DNA of 64,000 bases. Origin: Bog-756 sp963727075 (lineage in GTDB: Bacteria; Actinomycetota; Acidimicrobiia; Acidimicrobiales; RAAP-2). The translations under genes were made by a program, and so were the position numbers. Where the stretch lies: the NCBI GenBank assembly GCA_963727075.1, contig CAVSET010000003.1, positions 1 through 64,000 on the forward strand, read 5' to 3'. A model generated the notes under the pieces. The model ran no database searches. It was not told where the DNA came from and saw only the letters and a program-made list of their open reading frames with translations. This document shows, piece by piece, positions 27,220-35,830 of the stretch. Each line of letters opens with the position of its first letter. Position 1 is the first letter of the stretch.

Positions 27220-28896
27220 ATGGCTGATCGAATCGACCGTCGCTCGTTCTTGGCCCGGGGCGCGGCTGCCGGGGCCGGCATCGCCGTGGTGGGCACGTCC
27301 GGTGGCCTTCTGGCTGCCTGCAGCTCGGGGTCGAGCTCGTCGAGCACCACGGGTTCGGGAAGCCATCCGAACGGCATCTCCACCGCGTCCCCCAAGCTCG
27401 GCGGCCAGTTGATCTTCGGCACCGAGGCGGAGGAGAAGGGGTTCAGCACCACCCTCGGCACCTTCGACACCACCGGCATCCTCTACGCCCGCACGGTCTT
27501 CGACCCACTCGCCACCATCGGCGCCGACGGCACCGTCCAGCCCTACCTGGCCCAATCGATCACCGCGAACAGCGACTACACGGTGTGGACCGTGACCATA
27601 CGGCCCAACGTGGTCTTCCACAACGGCGCCCCGTGCGACGCCGCCGCGGTGGCGGCCAACTTCGAGGCCCAGCAGGCCTCGGGCCTCACCGGGCCGGCGG
27701 TCACCACCATCGACAAGGTGACGGTCTCCAGTCCCCTGGTGGTGACCGTCTCCATGAAGTCCCCCTGGGTCCCCTTCGACTACTACCTGGCCGGCGGTAT
27801 CGGCGGGCAGATCGCCTTCATCGCCGAACCGAACTGGCTCAAATCCCAGCAGCAGACCAACCCCGTCGGCACCGGGCCGTTCGTCTTCCAGACCTGGAAC
27901 CCCAACGACCACTTCACCGCCACCAAGAACCCCCACTACTGGCGGAGCGGCTACCCCTACCTGGACAGCATCACCTACAAGCCGATCCCCGACAGCCAGC
28001 AGCTGCTGAACAGCCTCAACTCCGGTGTGGTCGACATCATCCACACCTCCACCGCCCAGATAACGGAGCAACTCCGGTCCAACTCGTCGCTCGGCTACGT
28101 CGACGACTCCCAGCATGTGGCGGGCGAGCCGGACATGAACTGCCTGCTCCTCAACCTGTCCAAACCGCCGTTCGACAACCTGAAGGTGCGCCAGGCGGCG
28201 GCCATGGCCATCAGCTCGGCCCAGTACGCGCAGGTGATCGACGGCGGCGTCTCCCCCACCTCGAACGGGCCCTTCGTGGCCGGGTCGCCCTACTACGCCC
28301 CGACCGGCTACCCGGCCCCCGATCTCAACAAGGCCAAGCAGCTGGTGCAAGAGGTCCAGCAGGCGAACGGGGGGCAGCCGGTCAGCGTGACCATCAACCA
28401 CGTGCCCGACTCGAGTACCACCAAGATCGCCGAGTACCTGCAACAGCAACTGCAGAACGCGGGGATGAAGGTGGGCCTCAACCCCATCCAGCAGGCCAAC
28501 ATCATCAACACCGCCCTGCTCGGAACGTTCCAGGCCCAGGTGTGGCGGCAGTTCGGGGCGACCAACCCCGACCTCAACTACATCTTCTGGAGCCCCACCA
28601 ACATCAACTCGGTCTTCTCCATCAACATGGCCCGCAATACCAGCCCCGACATGCAGGCCGCCCTGATCAAGGGTCGTCAGTCCCCGGCCCAGGCCGACCG
28701 CGCCGCCGCTTACCAGCAGGTGGGCAGACTCATGGGGTCGGAGATCCCCTACATCTGGACCGACCGCACCGTCTGGAGCATCGGCGCCCAGCCCAAGGTG
28801 GAGAACTTCAACAATCCGACCACACCTGACGGTGGCAAGGCCTTCGGGATGATCTCCGGGGCCATCTGGCCCACCCAGGTCTGGCTCAACGCCTGA
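27220..28896 (+). CDS. ABC transporter solute-binding lipoprotein, family 5 (peptide/nickel type), Tat-exported
   Basis: An extracellular solute receptor of the DppA/OppA class (SBP_bac_5). The N-terminus has a twin-arginine motif RRSFLARG, a hydrophobic stretch and a lipobox LLAAC followed by a Ser-rich linker, so it is probably folded before export and anchored by lipid. Family features include LFDPLATIGADGTVQPYLAQS-like and WTVTIRPNVVFHNGAP segments. The product is 558 residues. ATG 27220 has an AGGGGGAC site. No permease or ATPase gene is adjacent, so its partner transporter must be elsewhere. A tandem repeat lies in its upstream region. The substrate cannot be inferred. Confidence 0.9.
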   Translation: MADRIDRRSFLARGAAAGAGIAVVGTSGGLLAACSSGSSSSSTTGSGSHPNGISTASPKLGGQLIFGTEAEEKGFSTTLGTFDTTGILYARTVFDPLATIGADGTVQPYLAQSITANSDYTVWTVTIRPNVVFHNGAPCDAAAVAANFEAQQASGLTGPAVTTIDKVTVSSPLVVTVSMKSPWVPFDYYLAGGIGGQIAFIAEPNWLKSQQQTNPVGTGPFVFQTWNPNDHFTATKNPHYWRSGYPYLDSITYKPIPDSQQLLNSLNSGVVDIIHTSTAQITEQLRSNSSLGYVDDSQHVAGEPDMNCLLLNLSKPPFDNLKVRQAAAMAISSAQYAQVIDGGVSPTSNGPFVAGSPYYAPTGYPAPDLNKAKQLVQEVQQANGGQPVSVTINHVPDSSTTKIAEYLQQQLQNAGMKVGLNPIQQANIINTALLGTFQAQVWRQFGATNPDLNYIFWSPTNINSVFSINMARNTSPDMQAALIKGRQSPAQADRAAAYQQVGRLMGSEIPYIWTDRTVWSIGAQPKVENFNNPTTPDGGKAFGMISGAIWPTQVWLNA

Positions 28897-28964
28897 TCCG
28901 CGGCCCGAGCCGGTTCCCAGCCCGGCTATCCCTGCCGGGCACAGGGCCGTGCCATGATCGAGAC

Positions 28965-29642
28965 ATGAGCCGCATCCTGGTCGTGGAGGACGACAAACGG
29001 ATCCGCTCGTCCATGCGGCTGGCCCTCGAGGACGAGGGGTACTCCGTCGAGGACGTGGCGAGCGGTGAGGACGCCGTCGTCCGCTTCGCCGACGAGTCCG
29101 CCGAGCTCGTGCTCATCGACCTCATGCTGCCCGGTATGGACGGGTTCGAGACCTGCCGCACGCTCAGGCGCCAGAGCACCGTGCCCATCATCATGGTCAC
29201 CGCTCGCTCCGACACCCACGACGTGGTGGCCGGCCTGGAAGCGGGAGCCGACGACTACGTGACCAAGCCGTTCGTGGCCAAGGAGCTCGCCGCCCGGATC
29301 CGGGCACTGCTACGGCGGTCCCGCCCCGACGACGCCGGGACGTCGGTGCTCAGCTTCGGCGACGTCGAGATCGAACCCGAGGCCGGCGTGGTCCGCCGGG
29401 GCGGCGAGGAGGTCCACTGCACGCGCACCGAATTCCGCCTGCTGTGCGAGTTGGCCGACCACCCCGGCAAGGTCCTGAGCCGCGAGCACCTGCTCGAGAG
29501 GGTGTGGGGCTACGACTACTTCGGCGACGGCCGGCTGGTGGACGTGCACGTACGCCGCCTCCGGACCAAGGTCGAGCCGGAGCCGGCCAACCCGCGGTTC
29601 ATCCTCACCGTCCGGGGTATGGGCTACAAGCTGGCGGTGTGA
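28965..29642 (+). CDS. OmpR/PhoB-family response regulator, MtrA-like
   Basis: Receiver domain with acidic pocket ED at residues 8-10, phosphoacceptor Asp52 in LIDLMLPG, conserved Thr in VTARSD and Lys in DDYVTKPF. A winged-helix DNA-binding domain follows (TRTEFRLLCELADHPGKVLSREHLLERVWGY region, DVHVRRLRTKVE). Product 225 residues. Together with the kinase and the GerMN lipoprotein downstream, the order matches the actinobacterial mtrA-mtrB-lpqB locus, which controls cell envelope and division genes. Orthology with MtrA is likely but not proven from sequence alone. Confidence 0.93.
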   Translation: MSRILVVEDDKRIRSSMRLALEDEGYSVEDVASGEDAVVRFADESAELVLIDLMLPGMDGFETCRTLRRQSTVPIIMVTARSDTHDVVAGLEAGADDYVTKPFVAKELAARIRALLRRSRPDDAGTSVLSFGDVEIEPEAGVVRRGGEEVHCTRTEFRLLCELADHPGKVLSREHLLERVWGYDYFGDGRLVDVHVRRLRTKVEPEPANPRFILTVRGMGYKLAV

Positions 29643-29645
29643 ACC

Positions 29646-31193
29646 GTGGCCCCGGCCGAGCCGACTGCCGAGCGTGACTCCGCCGGCGCCCGCCCGGGTC
29701 GCCGATCCGACGCCGACGCCAGCGGGCGTCGCATCCACCGGACCCACCTGTCGCAGGGGCTCGGCCTGCGGGCCCGGGTCACCGCCACCTTCGCCATCGG
29801 GGCCTTCGCGCTGTCCGCCGTCATGGCCGGCATCACATACTTCACCGTCCGGCAGAGCTTCCTCAACGAACGGCAGACCGCCGACCAGCGCCAGGCCTTC
29901 GCCAACGCATCATTCATCCAGAGCTCGCTGCGGTCACCCAACCCCCAGGTCATCCAGCTCATCGAGGAGGCCGACACCGTGCCGGGCTCGCGGTCGGTCC
30001 TGCACACCGGGGGCCAGTGGTACGCCACGTCGATCTCGGTGGGCCAAGGGGCCATCCCGATCGAGGAGCGGACGCTCGTGCTGTCGGGCACGCCCGCCTC
30101 CCAGCTGTTCTCCATCGCCGGTACCCCCGAGTTCGTCATCGGGGTGCCGCTGCCGGCGGTGCACGCCACCTACTTCGAGGTCTTCTCCCTCGACGAGCTG
30201 GCCGGCACCCTGCGCACCCTGGCCTTCGCCCTGGCCGCGGCGGCGCTGGTGACGACCCTCGCCGGGGCGGCCCTCGGCCGCTGGGCCAGCGGGCGAGCCC
30301 TGCGACCCCTGTCCGGGGTCACCGACGCCGCCGTCGCCGTCGCCGGTGGCCAGCTGGACACCCGGGTGGACGCCGGCGACGATGTGGACCTCCAGGAGCT
30401 GGCGGCGGCCTTCAATCGCATGACGGCGAACGTCCAGGAGCGCATCGAGCGAGAGGCCCGGTTCACCTCCGACGTGAGCCACGAGCTCCGTTCCCCGCTC
30501 ACCACGCTGACGGCCACGGTCGGCGTGCTGGAGGGCCACCGTGACGAGCTCGCCCCCCGGGCCCGGAGCGCCCTCGACCTGCTGGACGGTGACCTGCGCC
30601 GGTTCACCCGCATGGTCGACGACCTCCTCGAGATCTCGCGCTTCGACGCCGGGTCGGCCGAGCTCTCCCTCGACGAGGTCGACCCCGGCGAGCTGGTCCG
30701 GCGGTCGGTCACCGCCTCCACCCCGTCCGCCGGCGACGGACCACGGGCGGGGGCCATCCCGGTGGAGGTGGGCCCCGGGGTCGACGGGCTCCGCCTCCGG
30801 GTGGACAAGCGCCGGTTCGAGCGGGTGCTGGCCAATCTCATCGACAACGCCTCGCTCTACGCCGGTGGCGTGACCAGGGTGGCGGTCGAGCGGAACCCCG
30901 CCGACACCGGAACCAACGGCCATGAGCCGCCCCGGACCATCCGGGTGGTCGTCGAGGACCGCGGCCCGGGCATCCCGGTCAGCGAGCGCCAGCATCTCTT
31001 CGAGCGCTTCTACCGGGGCAGCCGGGCCGGCCAACGGTCCACCAGCGAGGGCACCGGGCTCGGCCTGTCCCTGGTGGCCGAGCACGTCCGCCTGCACGGG
31101 GGGGCGGTCTGGGTGGAGGATGCGCCCGAGGGCGGCACCCGCTTCGTCGTCGAGCTGCCACTCCCCGCCGCCGACGGCGAGTGGGGCGCCTGA
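29646..31193 (+). CDS. Sensor histidine kinase, MtrB-like
   Basis: A membrane kinase for the preceding response regulator. A cytoplasmic N-terminus of about 45 residues is followed by a membrane segment (VTATFAIGAFALSAVMAG), an extracellular sensor of about 130 residues and a second membrane segment (LAFALAAAALVTTLAGAAL). Then come a HAMP domain, a HisKA domain with His279 in SHELRSPL, and an ATPase with N box LIDNAS, G1 EDRGPGIP and G2 GTGLGLSLV. GTG start is three bases after the regulator stop and the stop overlaps the next ATG (TGATG), so the three genes form an operon. Confidence 0.93.
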   Translation: MAPAEPTAERDSAGARPGRRSDADASGRRIHRTHLSQGLGLRARVTATFAIGAFALSAVMAGITYFTVRQSFLNERQTADQRQAFANASFIQSSLRSPNPQVIQLIEEADTVPGSRSVLHTGGQWYATSISVGQGAIPIEERTLVLSGTPASQLFSIAGTPEFVIGVPLPAVHATYFEVFSLDELAGTLRTLAFALAAAALVTTLAGAALGRWASGRALRPLSGVTDAAVAVAGGQLDTRVDAGDDVDLQELAAAFNRMTANVQERIEREARFTSDVSHELRSPLTTLTATVGVLEGHRDELAPRARSALDLLDGDLRRFTRMVDDLLEISRFDAGSAELSLDEVDPGELVRRSVTASTPSAGDGPRAGAIPVEVGPGVDGLRLRVDKRRFERVLANLIDNASLYAGGVTRVAVERNPADTGTNGHEPPRTIRVVVEDRGPGIPVSERQHLFERFYRGSRAGQRSTSEGTGLGLSLVAEHVRLHGGAVWVEDAPEGGTRFVVELPLPAADGEWGA

Positions 31194-31801
31194 TGCACCG
31201 GGTGCGGCGTCGGTCCCGTCCCTCCGTCGCCGTGGCGCTGGTCATGGTGGGACTGCTCGGGGCGGCGTGCGGCATACCGACCGGCGGCCCGACGGCCATC
31301 GCCAAGTCCGACGTGCCCTTCCACCTGTTGACTCCCACGACCAGCACCACCACCACCGTGTCACCCACCGTGGGCGTGCCCGAGACCATCTACCTCGCCA
31401 CCAGCCAACATCTGGTGGCCGTCTCCCGCGACGTGGCGGTGCCCACCACCCTGGCCTCCACGCTGACCGAGGTCATCGGGGCCCTGCTCGAAGGGCCGAC
31501 GGCAGAAGAGTCGGCGCTCGGCCTCCAGAGCTTCCTCACCGGTACTAAGACCCAGGTGTCGGTCACCGTGTCCGGCAACATCGCCACCATCAATTTCACC
31601 GCCAACCCGGTGCAGGTGGTGGCGGCCGACCAGACCCTCGCCATCGCCCAGGTCGTGTTCACCGCCACCGAGCAGCCGGGGATCGCCGGCGTGAGCTTCC
31701 AGATCGCCGGGACACCCACCCCGGTGCCGATGGCCAACGGCGTGCTGACGCCGGGCCCGGTCAGCCGCTTCTCCTACCTCCCTCAGGCCCCGACGCCCTG
31801 A
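31193..31801 (+). CDS. GerMN-domain lipoprotein in the lpqB position
   Basis: A 202-residue envelope lipoprotein. The signal peptide ends with the lipobox LLGAAC. A Thr-rich linker follows, then a GerMN-type domain with LTEVIGALLEGPTAEES and VTVSGNIATINFTANP. In actinobacteria LpqB sits at the end of mtrAB and modulates the kinase, but LpqB is near 580 residues with a beta-propeller; this protein has only the GerMN part. ATG 31193 shares a base with the kinase stop. The first start candidate, 12 bases further up, is less likely. Confidence 0.85.
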   Translation: MHRVRRRSRPSVAVALVMVGLLGAACGIPTGGPTAIAKSDVPFHLLTPTTSTTTTVSPTVGVPETIYLATSQHLVAVSRDVAVPTTLASTLTEVIGALLEGPTAEESALGLQSFLTGTKTQVSVTVSGNIATINFTANPVQVVAADQTLAIAQVVFTATEQPGIAGVSFQIAGTPTPVPMANGVLTPGPVSRFSYLPQAPTP

Positions 31802-31838
31802 TCCGCCCGGACCGCATGACCCGGTCCGGGCGGATCAG
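31798..31838. terminator. Perfect 16-bp hairpin between convergent GerMN lipoprotein gene and rsfS
   Basis: The arms 31798-31813 and 31823-31838 are exact reverse complements, with a nine-base loop. The plus-strand stop TGA (31799-31801) and the minus-strand stop (31835-31837) lie inside opposite arms. No U-tract follows on either side. The length and perfection of the stem support a bidirectional terminator. Confidence 0.65.
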
Positions 31839-32230
31839 GGGGCCACCTCCCAGGCCAGGCGGGGCGCCCCGGACCACAGGTGCTCGAGGTCGTAGAACCG
31901 ACGGGCCTCGTCGAGGAACACGTGCACCAAAAAGTCGCCGTAGTCCATCAGCACCCATCGGGCGTCATCGAGCCCTTCGACCCGGATCGGGCTGCGACCA
32001 CCCGACTCCCGCACCTGTCGCTCCACCTCGTCCACGATGGTCCTCACCTGGCGCCCGTTGCGGCCGCTGGTGATCACGAAGGCGTCGGTGAGTCCCAACA
32101 GCTCGCCCATGGCCAGGATGACGATCTCCTCCCCGGACTTGGCGTCAGCCGCCCGAGCCGCCACCAGGCAGTCGTCGGGGATGGTCGGTTCGCCGTCCTC
32201 GACGACGGATGTGGCCCCGATGGTGCTCAA
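31835..32230 (-). CDS. rsfS: Ribosomal silencing factor RsfS
   Basis: Binds L14 on the 50S subunit and blocks subunit joining when nutrients are short. Family segments are ARAADAKSGEEIVILAMGELL, DAFVITSGRN, and the end VLMDYGDFLVHVFLDEARRFYDLEHLW. TTG 32230 is the start: a perfect AAGGAGG lies six bases upstream and no ATG fits. The TTG overlaps the stop of the preceding gene (TTGA). The product is 131 residues. It is in the standard nadD-rsfS neighbourhood. Confidence 0.94.
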   Translation of the reverse strand: MSTIGATSVVEDGEPTIPDDCLVAARAADAKSGEEIVILAMGELLGLTDAFVITSGRNGRQVRTIVDEVERQVRESGGRSPIRVEGLDDARWVLMDYGDFLVHVFLDEARRFYDLEHLWSGAPRLAWEVAP

Positions 32231-32725
32231 CGGCTGCCTCCTTCTGGCGCCGAGGCGCCACGATTCCCGAACGGATGGACGAGAGGGGCCGCACCGTTCG
32301 GGGCCGGCGCGGCCACCGAGGTGAGGGCGGGGACCACTTGGGGCCCGGGTGTCCGGTTGCCGGCCATGACCACGATCAGGATAGTGATGGCCAGGCAGGC
32401 GGCGATCAGGACGGCGCACCAGATGGCCAGCTGTCGGCGGTGCCGGCGGGCGGCGCGCTCGGGCTCGGCGCTGGTCGGGTCGGGTCCGGGGCGCCTCCGG
32501 CGCGGCCTCGAGCGACGCCGGGACCGGGGTGGCGAGCTCGACCTCGGGCTCGCCCGAGCCGGCCGGTTGGGCCTCCGGGGCGGGCGGCGTGTCGGGGGAC
32601 CCGGTCGGCACCAGGTCGGGGGGGACGGTCGGCGGCGCTCCGGGGAATCGGGTGCGGACGGCTGCCGGGGATCCGGTCGGGCGGGTGGGCGAGCCCGACC
32701 TCGTGTGCGTCATCCGCGCCGTCAT
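32227..32725 (-). CDS. Small Pro-rich single-pass membrane protein, apparent frameshift
   Basis: Not a recognised family. It begins MTARMTHTRSGSP with about 80 Pro/Ala/Glu-rich residues. After a one-base surplus in a G4 run (32488-32491, plus strand) it continues RRHRRQLAIWCAVLIAAC and a hydrophobic segment of about 22 residues. The C-terminus is short and Pro-rich and ends GGSR. Corrected length is about 165 residues. It overlaps the nadD stop at its start (ATGA) and rsfS at its end, so it is translated with them. In related actinobacteria this slot often holds a LytR C-terminal-domain protein; I do not see that domain here. Confidence 0.7.
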
Positions 32726-33315
32726 CTCCCCGTAGCGTACAGACCACGCTGCTCGATGCAACGGATGACGGCGTCGGGTATCAGGCCGTCGACGTCGTCG
32801 CCGGCCTCGAGCCGGAGCCGCAGCTCCGTGCTCGACAGGTCGGAGGGGGCCACCGGGACCGGCACGGCGTGCCAGCCGGGGGGCGGCCCCACCGGCGGCG
32901 CCCCGGGACGACCCACCACGGCGAGGGTCACCTGGTGGCGGAGGGTGGGCTCGTCCTCCCAGGTGGGAAGGGCGGGGACCACGTCCGAGCCGACCACGAG
33001 GAACAGGTCGGCCCCGGGGTGGTCCCGCTGCAACTGGCGGACGGTGTCGATGGTGTACGAAGGTCCGCCCCGGTCGATCTCGAGCCGGGAGGCCTCGAGG
33101 TCGGGCCGGTCCTCCACCGCGGCGACGACCATGGCGTAGCGGTCCTCGGCCGGGGTGAGCGACCGCTCCCCCTCCTTCTGCCAGGGCTGGTTGGCCACCA
33201 CCAGGAGCAGGCGGTCGAGCGAAAGGGCCCGGCGGACCGACTCGGCCACCTCGACATGGGCCGAGTGCACGGGATCGAACGTGCCGCCGAAGATCCCGAT
33301 CCGGGTGGCCGGCAT
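32722..33315 (-). CDS. nadD: Nicotinate-nucleotide adenylyltransferase
   Basis: Forms deamido-NAD from nicotinate mononucleotide and ATP. The nucleotidyltransferase signature is GIFGGTFDPVHSAHVEVAE, with the C-terminal motif SSTELRLRLEAG (the ISSTxIR equivalent) and LIPDAVIRCIEQRGLY. The product is 197 residues. The stop overlaps the next gene by four bases. obgE-proBA, which often precede nadD, lie 7 kb away here. Confidence 0.95.
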   Translation of the reverse strand: MPATRIGIFGGTFDPVHSAHVEVAESVRRALSLDRLLLVVANQPWQKEGERSLTPAEDRYAMVVAAVEDRPDLEASRLEIDRGGPSYTIDTVRQLQRDHPGADLFLVVGSDVVPALPTWEDEPTLRHQVTLAVVGRPGAPPVGPPPGWHAVPVPVAPSDLSSTELRLRLEAGDDVDGLIPDAVIRCIEQRGLYATGR

Positions 33316-33321
33316 GGCCGG

Positions 33322-34251
33322 CTAGGTTCCGGCCAGCTCTGCCACCACCGGGGCCAGCGCCTCCATCTCGGCCTCGTGCACCACGATGTAGGAGAACCCA
33401 AAGAGGTCCCGGCGTTGACACAGGGTGTCGCGGATCTCGTCCGTGGTCCCGATCAGGGCGATGGGCGAGCCCTCGATCTCCTCGGACGTGACCGACAGGA
33501 CGCCGGCCATCCTCTCGAGCGCGTCCTTCCGGTCCGGCACGATCTGGACGAGGAAGGTGAGGCACTGGAGCTCGAGCCGGTCGAAGCGCGTGCCCGCCGC
33601 CTGCCGGATCCATTCGATCCGCTGGTGGTAGTACTCGGCCGTGGTGGTCTCGAGCACCTCGCGGCCGACATGGCCGGCGGACAGGTTGGGGTTGACGCCG
33701 ACGATGTCGGCCTCGCGGGCGGCGATCGAGAGCACCCGCTCACCGCCGCCGCCGATGATGATCGGCGGGTGCGGCCGCTGGACCGGGGTCGGCGTGCCGA
33801 GGGCGCCGGTGACGCGGTAGTGCTCGCCGTGGTGGGTGGCCTCGCCCTTCGACCAGAGCGCCTTCATCACCGCCAGGCTCTCGGCCATGCGTGAGATGCG
33901 GATCCCGGCGCGCTCGTCATCGATCCCCGATTGCTCGTAGTCGCTGGTCATCCAGCCCGCCCCGAGGCCGAACTCGACCCGACCCTCGGAGAACAGGTCG
34001 AGGGTGGCCACCTCCTTGGCCAGCACCACCGGGTGGCGGTAGTCGTTCCCGAACACCAGCGAGCCCACCCGGAGGGTGGTGGTGGCCTCGGCGGCGACGG
34101 TGAGAGCCACCAGGGGGCCGTACTGGTCGTCGAAGTGGTCGGGGATGAACAGGGTCGTGAACCCGAGGTCCTCGACCTTGCGGGCGGTGGCCCGCCACGC
34201 CGACGGCGACTCGGCCTTGGACAGTTGGACCCCGAAGCGGAAGGGAGGCAT
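33322..34251 (-). CDS. LLM-class F420-dependent oxidoreductase
   Basis: A luciferase-like (beta/alpha)8 barrel oxidoreductase, probably using coenzyme F420. It starts FRFGVQLSKAESP and has GFTTLFIPDHFDDQYGPLVAL, RVGSLVFGNDYRHPVVLAKEVATLD and GRVEFGLGAGWM, all typical of actinobacterial F420 members. The sequence HPPIIIGGGGERVL is the conserved cofactor loop. Product 309 residues; substrate unknown. It is seven bases upstream of nadD. A -10-like TAGGCT six bases before the ATG and the lack of a Shine-Dalgarno suggest a leaderless message. Confidence 0.88.
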   Translation of the reverse strand: MPPFRFGVQLSKAESPSAWRATARKVEDLGFTTLFIPDHFDDQYGPLVALTVAAEATTTLRVGSLVFGNDYRHPVVLAKEVATLDLFSEGRVEFGLGAGWMTSDYEQSGIDDERAGIRISRMAESLAVMKALWSKGEATHHGEHYRVTGALGTPTPVQRPHPPIIIGGGGERVLSIAAREADIVGVNPNLSAGHVGREVLETTTAEYYHQRIEWIRQAAGTRFDRLELQCLTFLVQIVPDRKDALERMAGVLSVTSEEIEGSPIALIGTTDEIRDTLCQRRDLFGFSYIVVHEAEMEALAPVVAELAGT

Positions 34252-34288
34252 GGCCCGAGCCTAGGTCCGGAGGCCTTACGCTGGTGCC
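34252..34288. promoter_or_regulatory. Compact divergent promoter region for the LLM oxidoreductase and DAHP synthase
   Basis: Only 37 bp separate two divergent start codons. On the minus strand TAGGCT (34258-34263) lies six bases before ATG 34251. On the plus strand TACGCT (34277-34282) lies six bases before GTG 34289. Both fit the actinobacterial -10 pattern TAnnnT and would start transcription at the start codon. Neither has a Shine-Dalgarno or a clear -35. Confidence 0.55.
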
Positions 34289-35647
34289 GTGGCACATCCC
34301 AGCTCGCCCACGGATTGGGCGCCGGATTCGTGGCGATCGCGACCGGCGGCCCAACAGCCCGCCTGGCCCGACGAGCGCGAGCTCAAACGGGTCCATGCCC
34401 AACTGGCCGGGCTGCCTCCGCTGGTGTTCGCCGGCGAGGCCCGGCACCTCACCCGGGCGTTGGCCCAGGCCGCCGAGGGACGCGCCTTCGTCCTCCAGGC
34501 CGGGGACTGCGCCGAGTCGTTCGCCGAGTTCAGCGCAGACGCCATCCGGGACAAGCTGAAGGTCATCCTGCAGATGGCCGTGGTCCTCACCTACGGCGCC
34601 GGGGTACCGGTGGTGAAGGTGGGGCGGATCGCCGGCCAGTTCGCCAAGCCCCGCTCCTCCCCCACCGAGCAGGTCGGCGAGGAGCTGTTCGACTCCTTCC
34701 GGGGGCACATGGTCAACGACGACCTGGCCGACGCCAAGGCGCGCATCCCCGACCCCTCCCGTCTGGTGGCCGCCTACCAGCAGTCGGTGTCCACGCTCAA
34801 TCTGCTCCGGGCGTTCACCAAGGGGGGCTTCGCCGACCTCAGCCAGATCCATGCCTGGAACCAGGAGTTCGTGGCCTCCTCGACCGAGGGCCAGCGCTTC
34901 GAGGCCATCGCCGAAGGGATCGACAGCGCCCTGCGGTTCATGGCCGCCTGCGGTATCGACCTCACCGCCGAGGGCACGCTGCACGAGGTGGACTTCTGGA
35001 CCACGCACGAGGCGCTCATCCTCGACTACGAGGAGGCGCTCACCCGGCGGGACTCGATCACCGACCAGTGGTACGACTGCTCGGCCCACATGCTGTGGGT
35101 CGGCGAGCGCACCCGCCAGCTGGACGGGGCCCACTGCGAGTTCCTGGCCGGGATCCGCAACCCGGTCGGATCCAAGGTCGGCCCCTCGGCCGGGCCCGAC
35201 GATGTCGTCGGCTTGTGCGAGCGGCTCAACCCCGACCGGGTGCCCGGACGCCTCACCCTCATCACCCGCCTCGGGGTCGACGCGGTGGAATCGGCCTTGC
35301 CCCCGCTGCTCCGGGCGGTGCGGGACGAGGGCCATCCGGTGGTGTGGGTGTGCGACCCCATGCACGGCAACACGTTCACCGCCGAAGGGGGCCAGAAGAC
35401 CCGGCGGTTCGACGACATCATCGGCGAGCTCACCGGGTTCTTCCGGGCCCACCAGGAGGTCGGCACGTGGCCGGGCGGCGTGCATGTGGAGCTGACCGGG
35501 GATGATGTGACCGAGTGCCTGGGCGGCATCGAGGAGATCACCGAGCACCAGCTACACCAGCGGTACACCACCACCTGCGACCCCCGACTCAACGCCCGCC
35601 AGTCGCTGGACCTGGCCTTCGGCATCGCCGAGCTGCTGCGGAGCTGA
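34289..35647 (+). CDS. aroG: Class II 3-deoxy-7-phosphoheptulonate (DAHP) synthase
   Basis: The first shikimate pathway enzyme, condensing PEP and erythrose 4-phosphate. It is the plant/actinobacterial class II type: FVLQAGDCAESFAEF, VVKVGRIAGQFAKPRS, TLHEVDFWTTHEALILDYEEALTR, MLWVGERTRQLDGAHCEFL and the metal site CDPMHGNT are all present. The product is 452 residues, normal for the class. The symbol follows the mycobacterial name. Start is GTG 34289, probably leaderless. No other aromatic amino acid gene is nearby. Confidence 0.96.
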   Translation: MAHPSSPTDWAPDSWRSRPAAQQPAWPDERELKRVHAQLAGLPPLVFAGEARHLTRALAQAAEGRAFVLQAGDCAESFAEFSADAIRDKLKVILQMAVVLTYGAGVPVVKVGRIAGQFAKPRSSPTEQVGEELFDSFRGHMVNDDLADAKARIPDPSRLVAAYQQSVSTLNLLRAFTKGGFADLSQIHAWNQEFVASSTEGQRFEAIAEGIDSALRFMAACGIDLTAEGTLHEVDFWTTHEALILDYEEALTRRDSITDQWYDCSAHMLWVGERTRQLDGAHCEFLAGIRNPVGSKVGPSAGPDDVVGLCERLNPDRVPGRLTLITRLGVDAVESALPPLLRAVRDEGHPVVWVCDPMHGNTFTAEGGQKTRRFDDIIGELTGFFRAHQEVGTWPGGVHVELTGDDVTECLGGIEEITEHQLHQRYTTTCDPRLNARQSLDLAFGIAELLRS

Positions 35648-35830
35648 GCAGGTCCGTTCCCGCGCCCCTGGACGAGGGCCTGGGAGCCGTGGGTCATTGA
35701 CCGGTGGGCGAGCCAGCCGCCAGACTGGCCCGGTACCGGTGACGGGTGGTGCCGCGCTGCCACCCGGTGCCCATGCTTGCGACCTCGTCCGGGGCACAAC
35801 GAACGCCGACACATGGAGCTACCACCTGCC

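Noticed and set aside
27112..28449. Long minus-strand frame (445 codons) opposite the solute-binding protein
   Set aside because: High-GC antisense shadow. Its composition (Gly, Asp, Val, Arg rich) has no family pattern while the plus strand encodes a full lipoprotein with signal peptide.
31835..33613. A continuous 592-codon minus-strand frame spanning rsfS to nadD
   Set aside because: Only its last 131 codons (rsfS) and a middle part (membrane protein N-terminus) are real; it runs out of frame across nadD.
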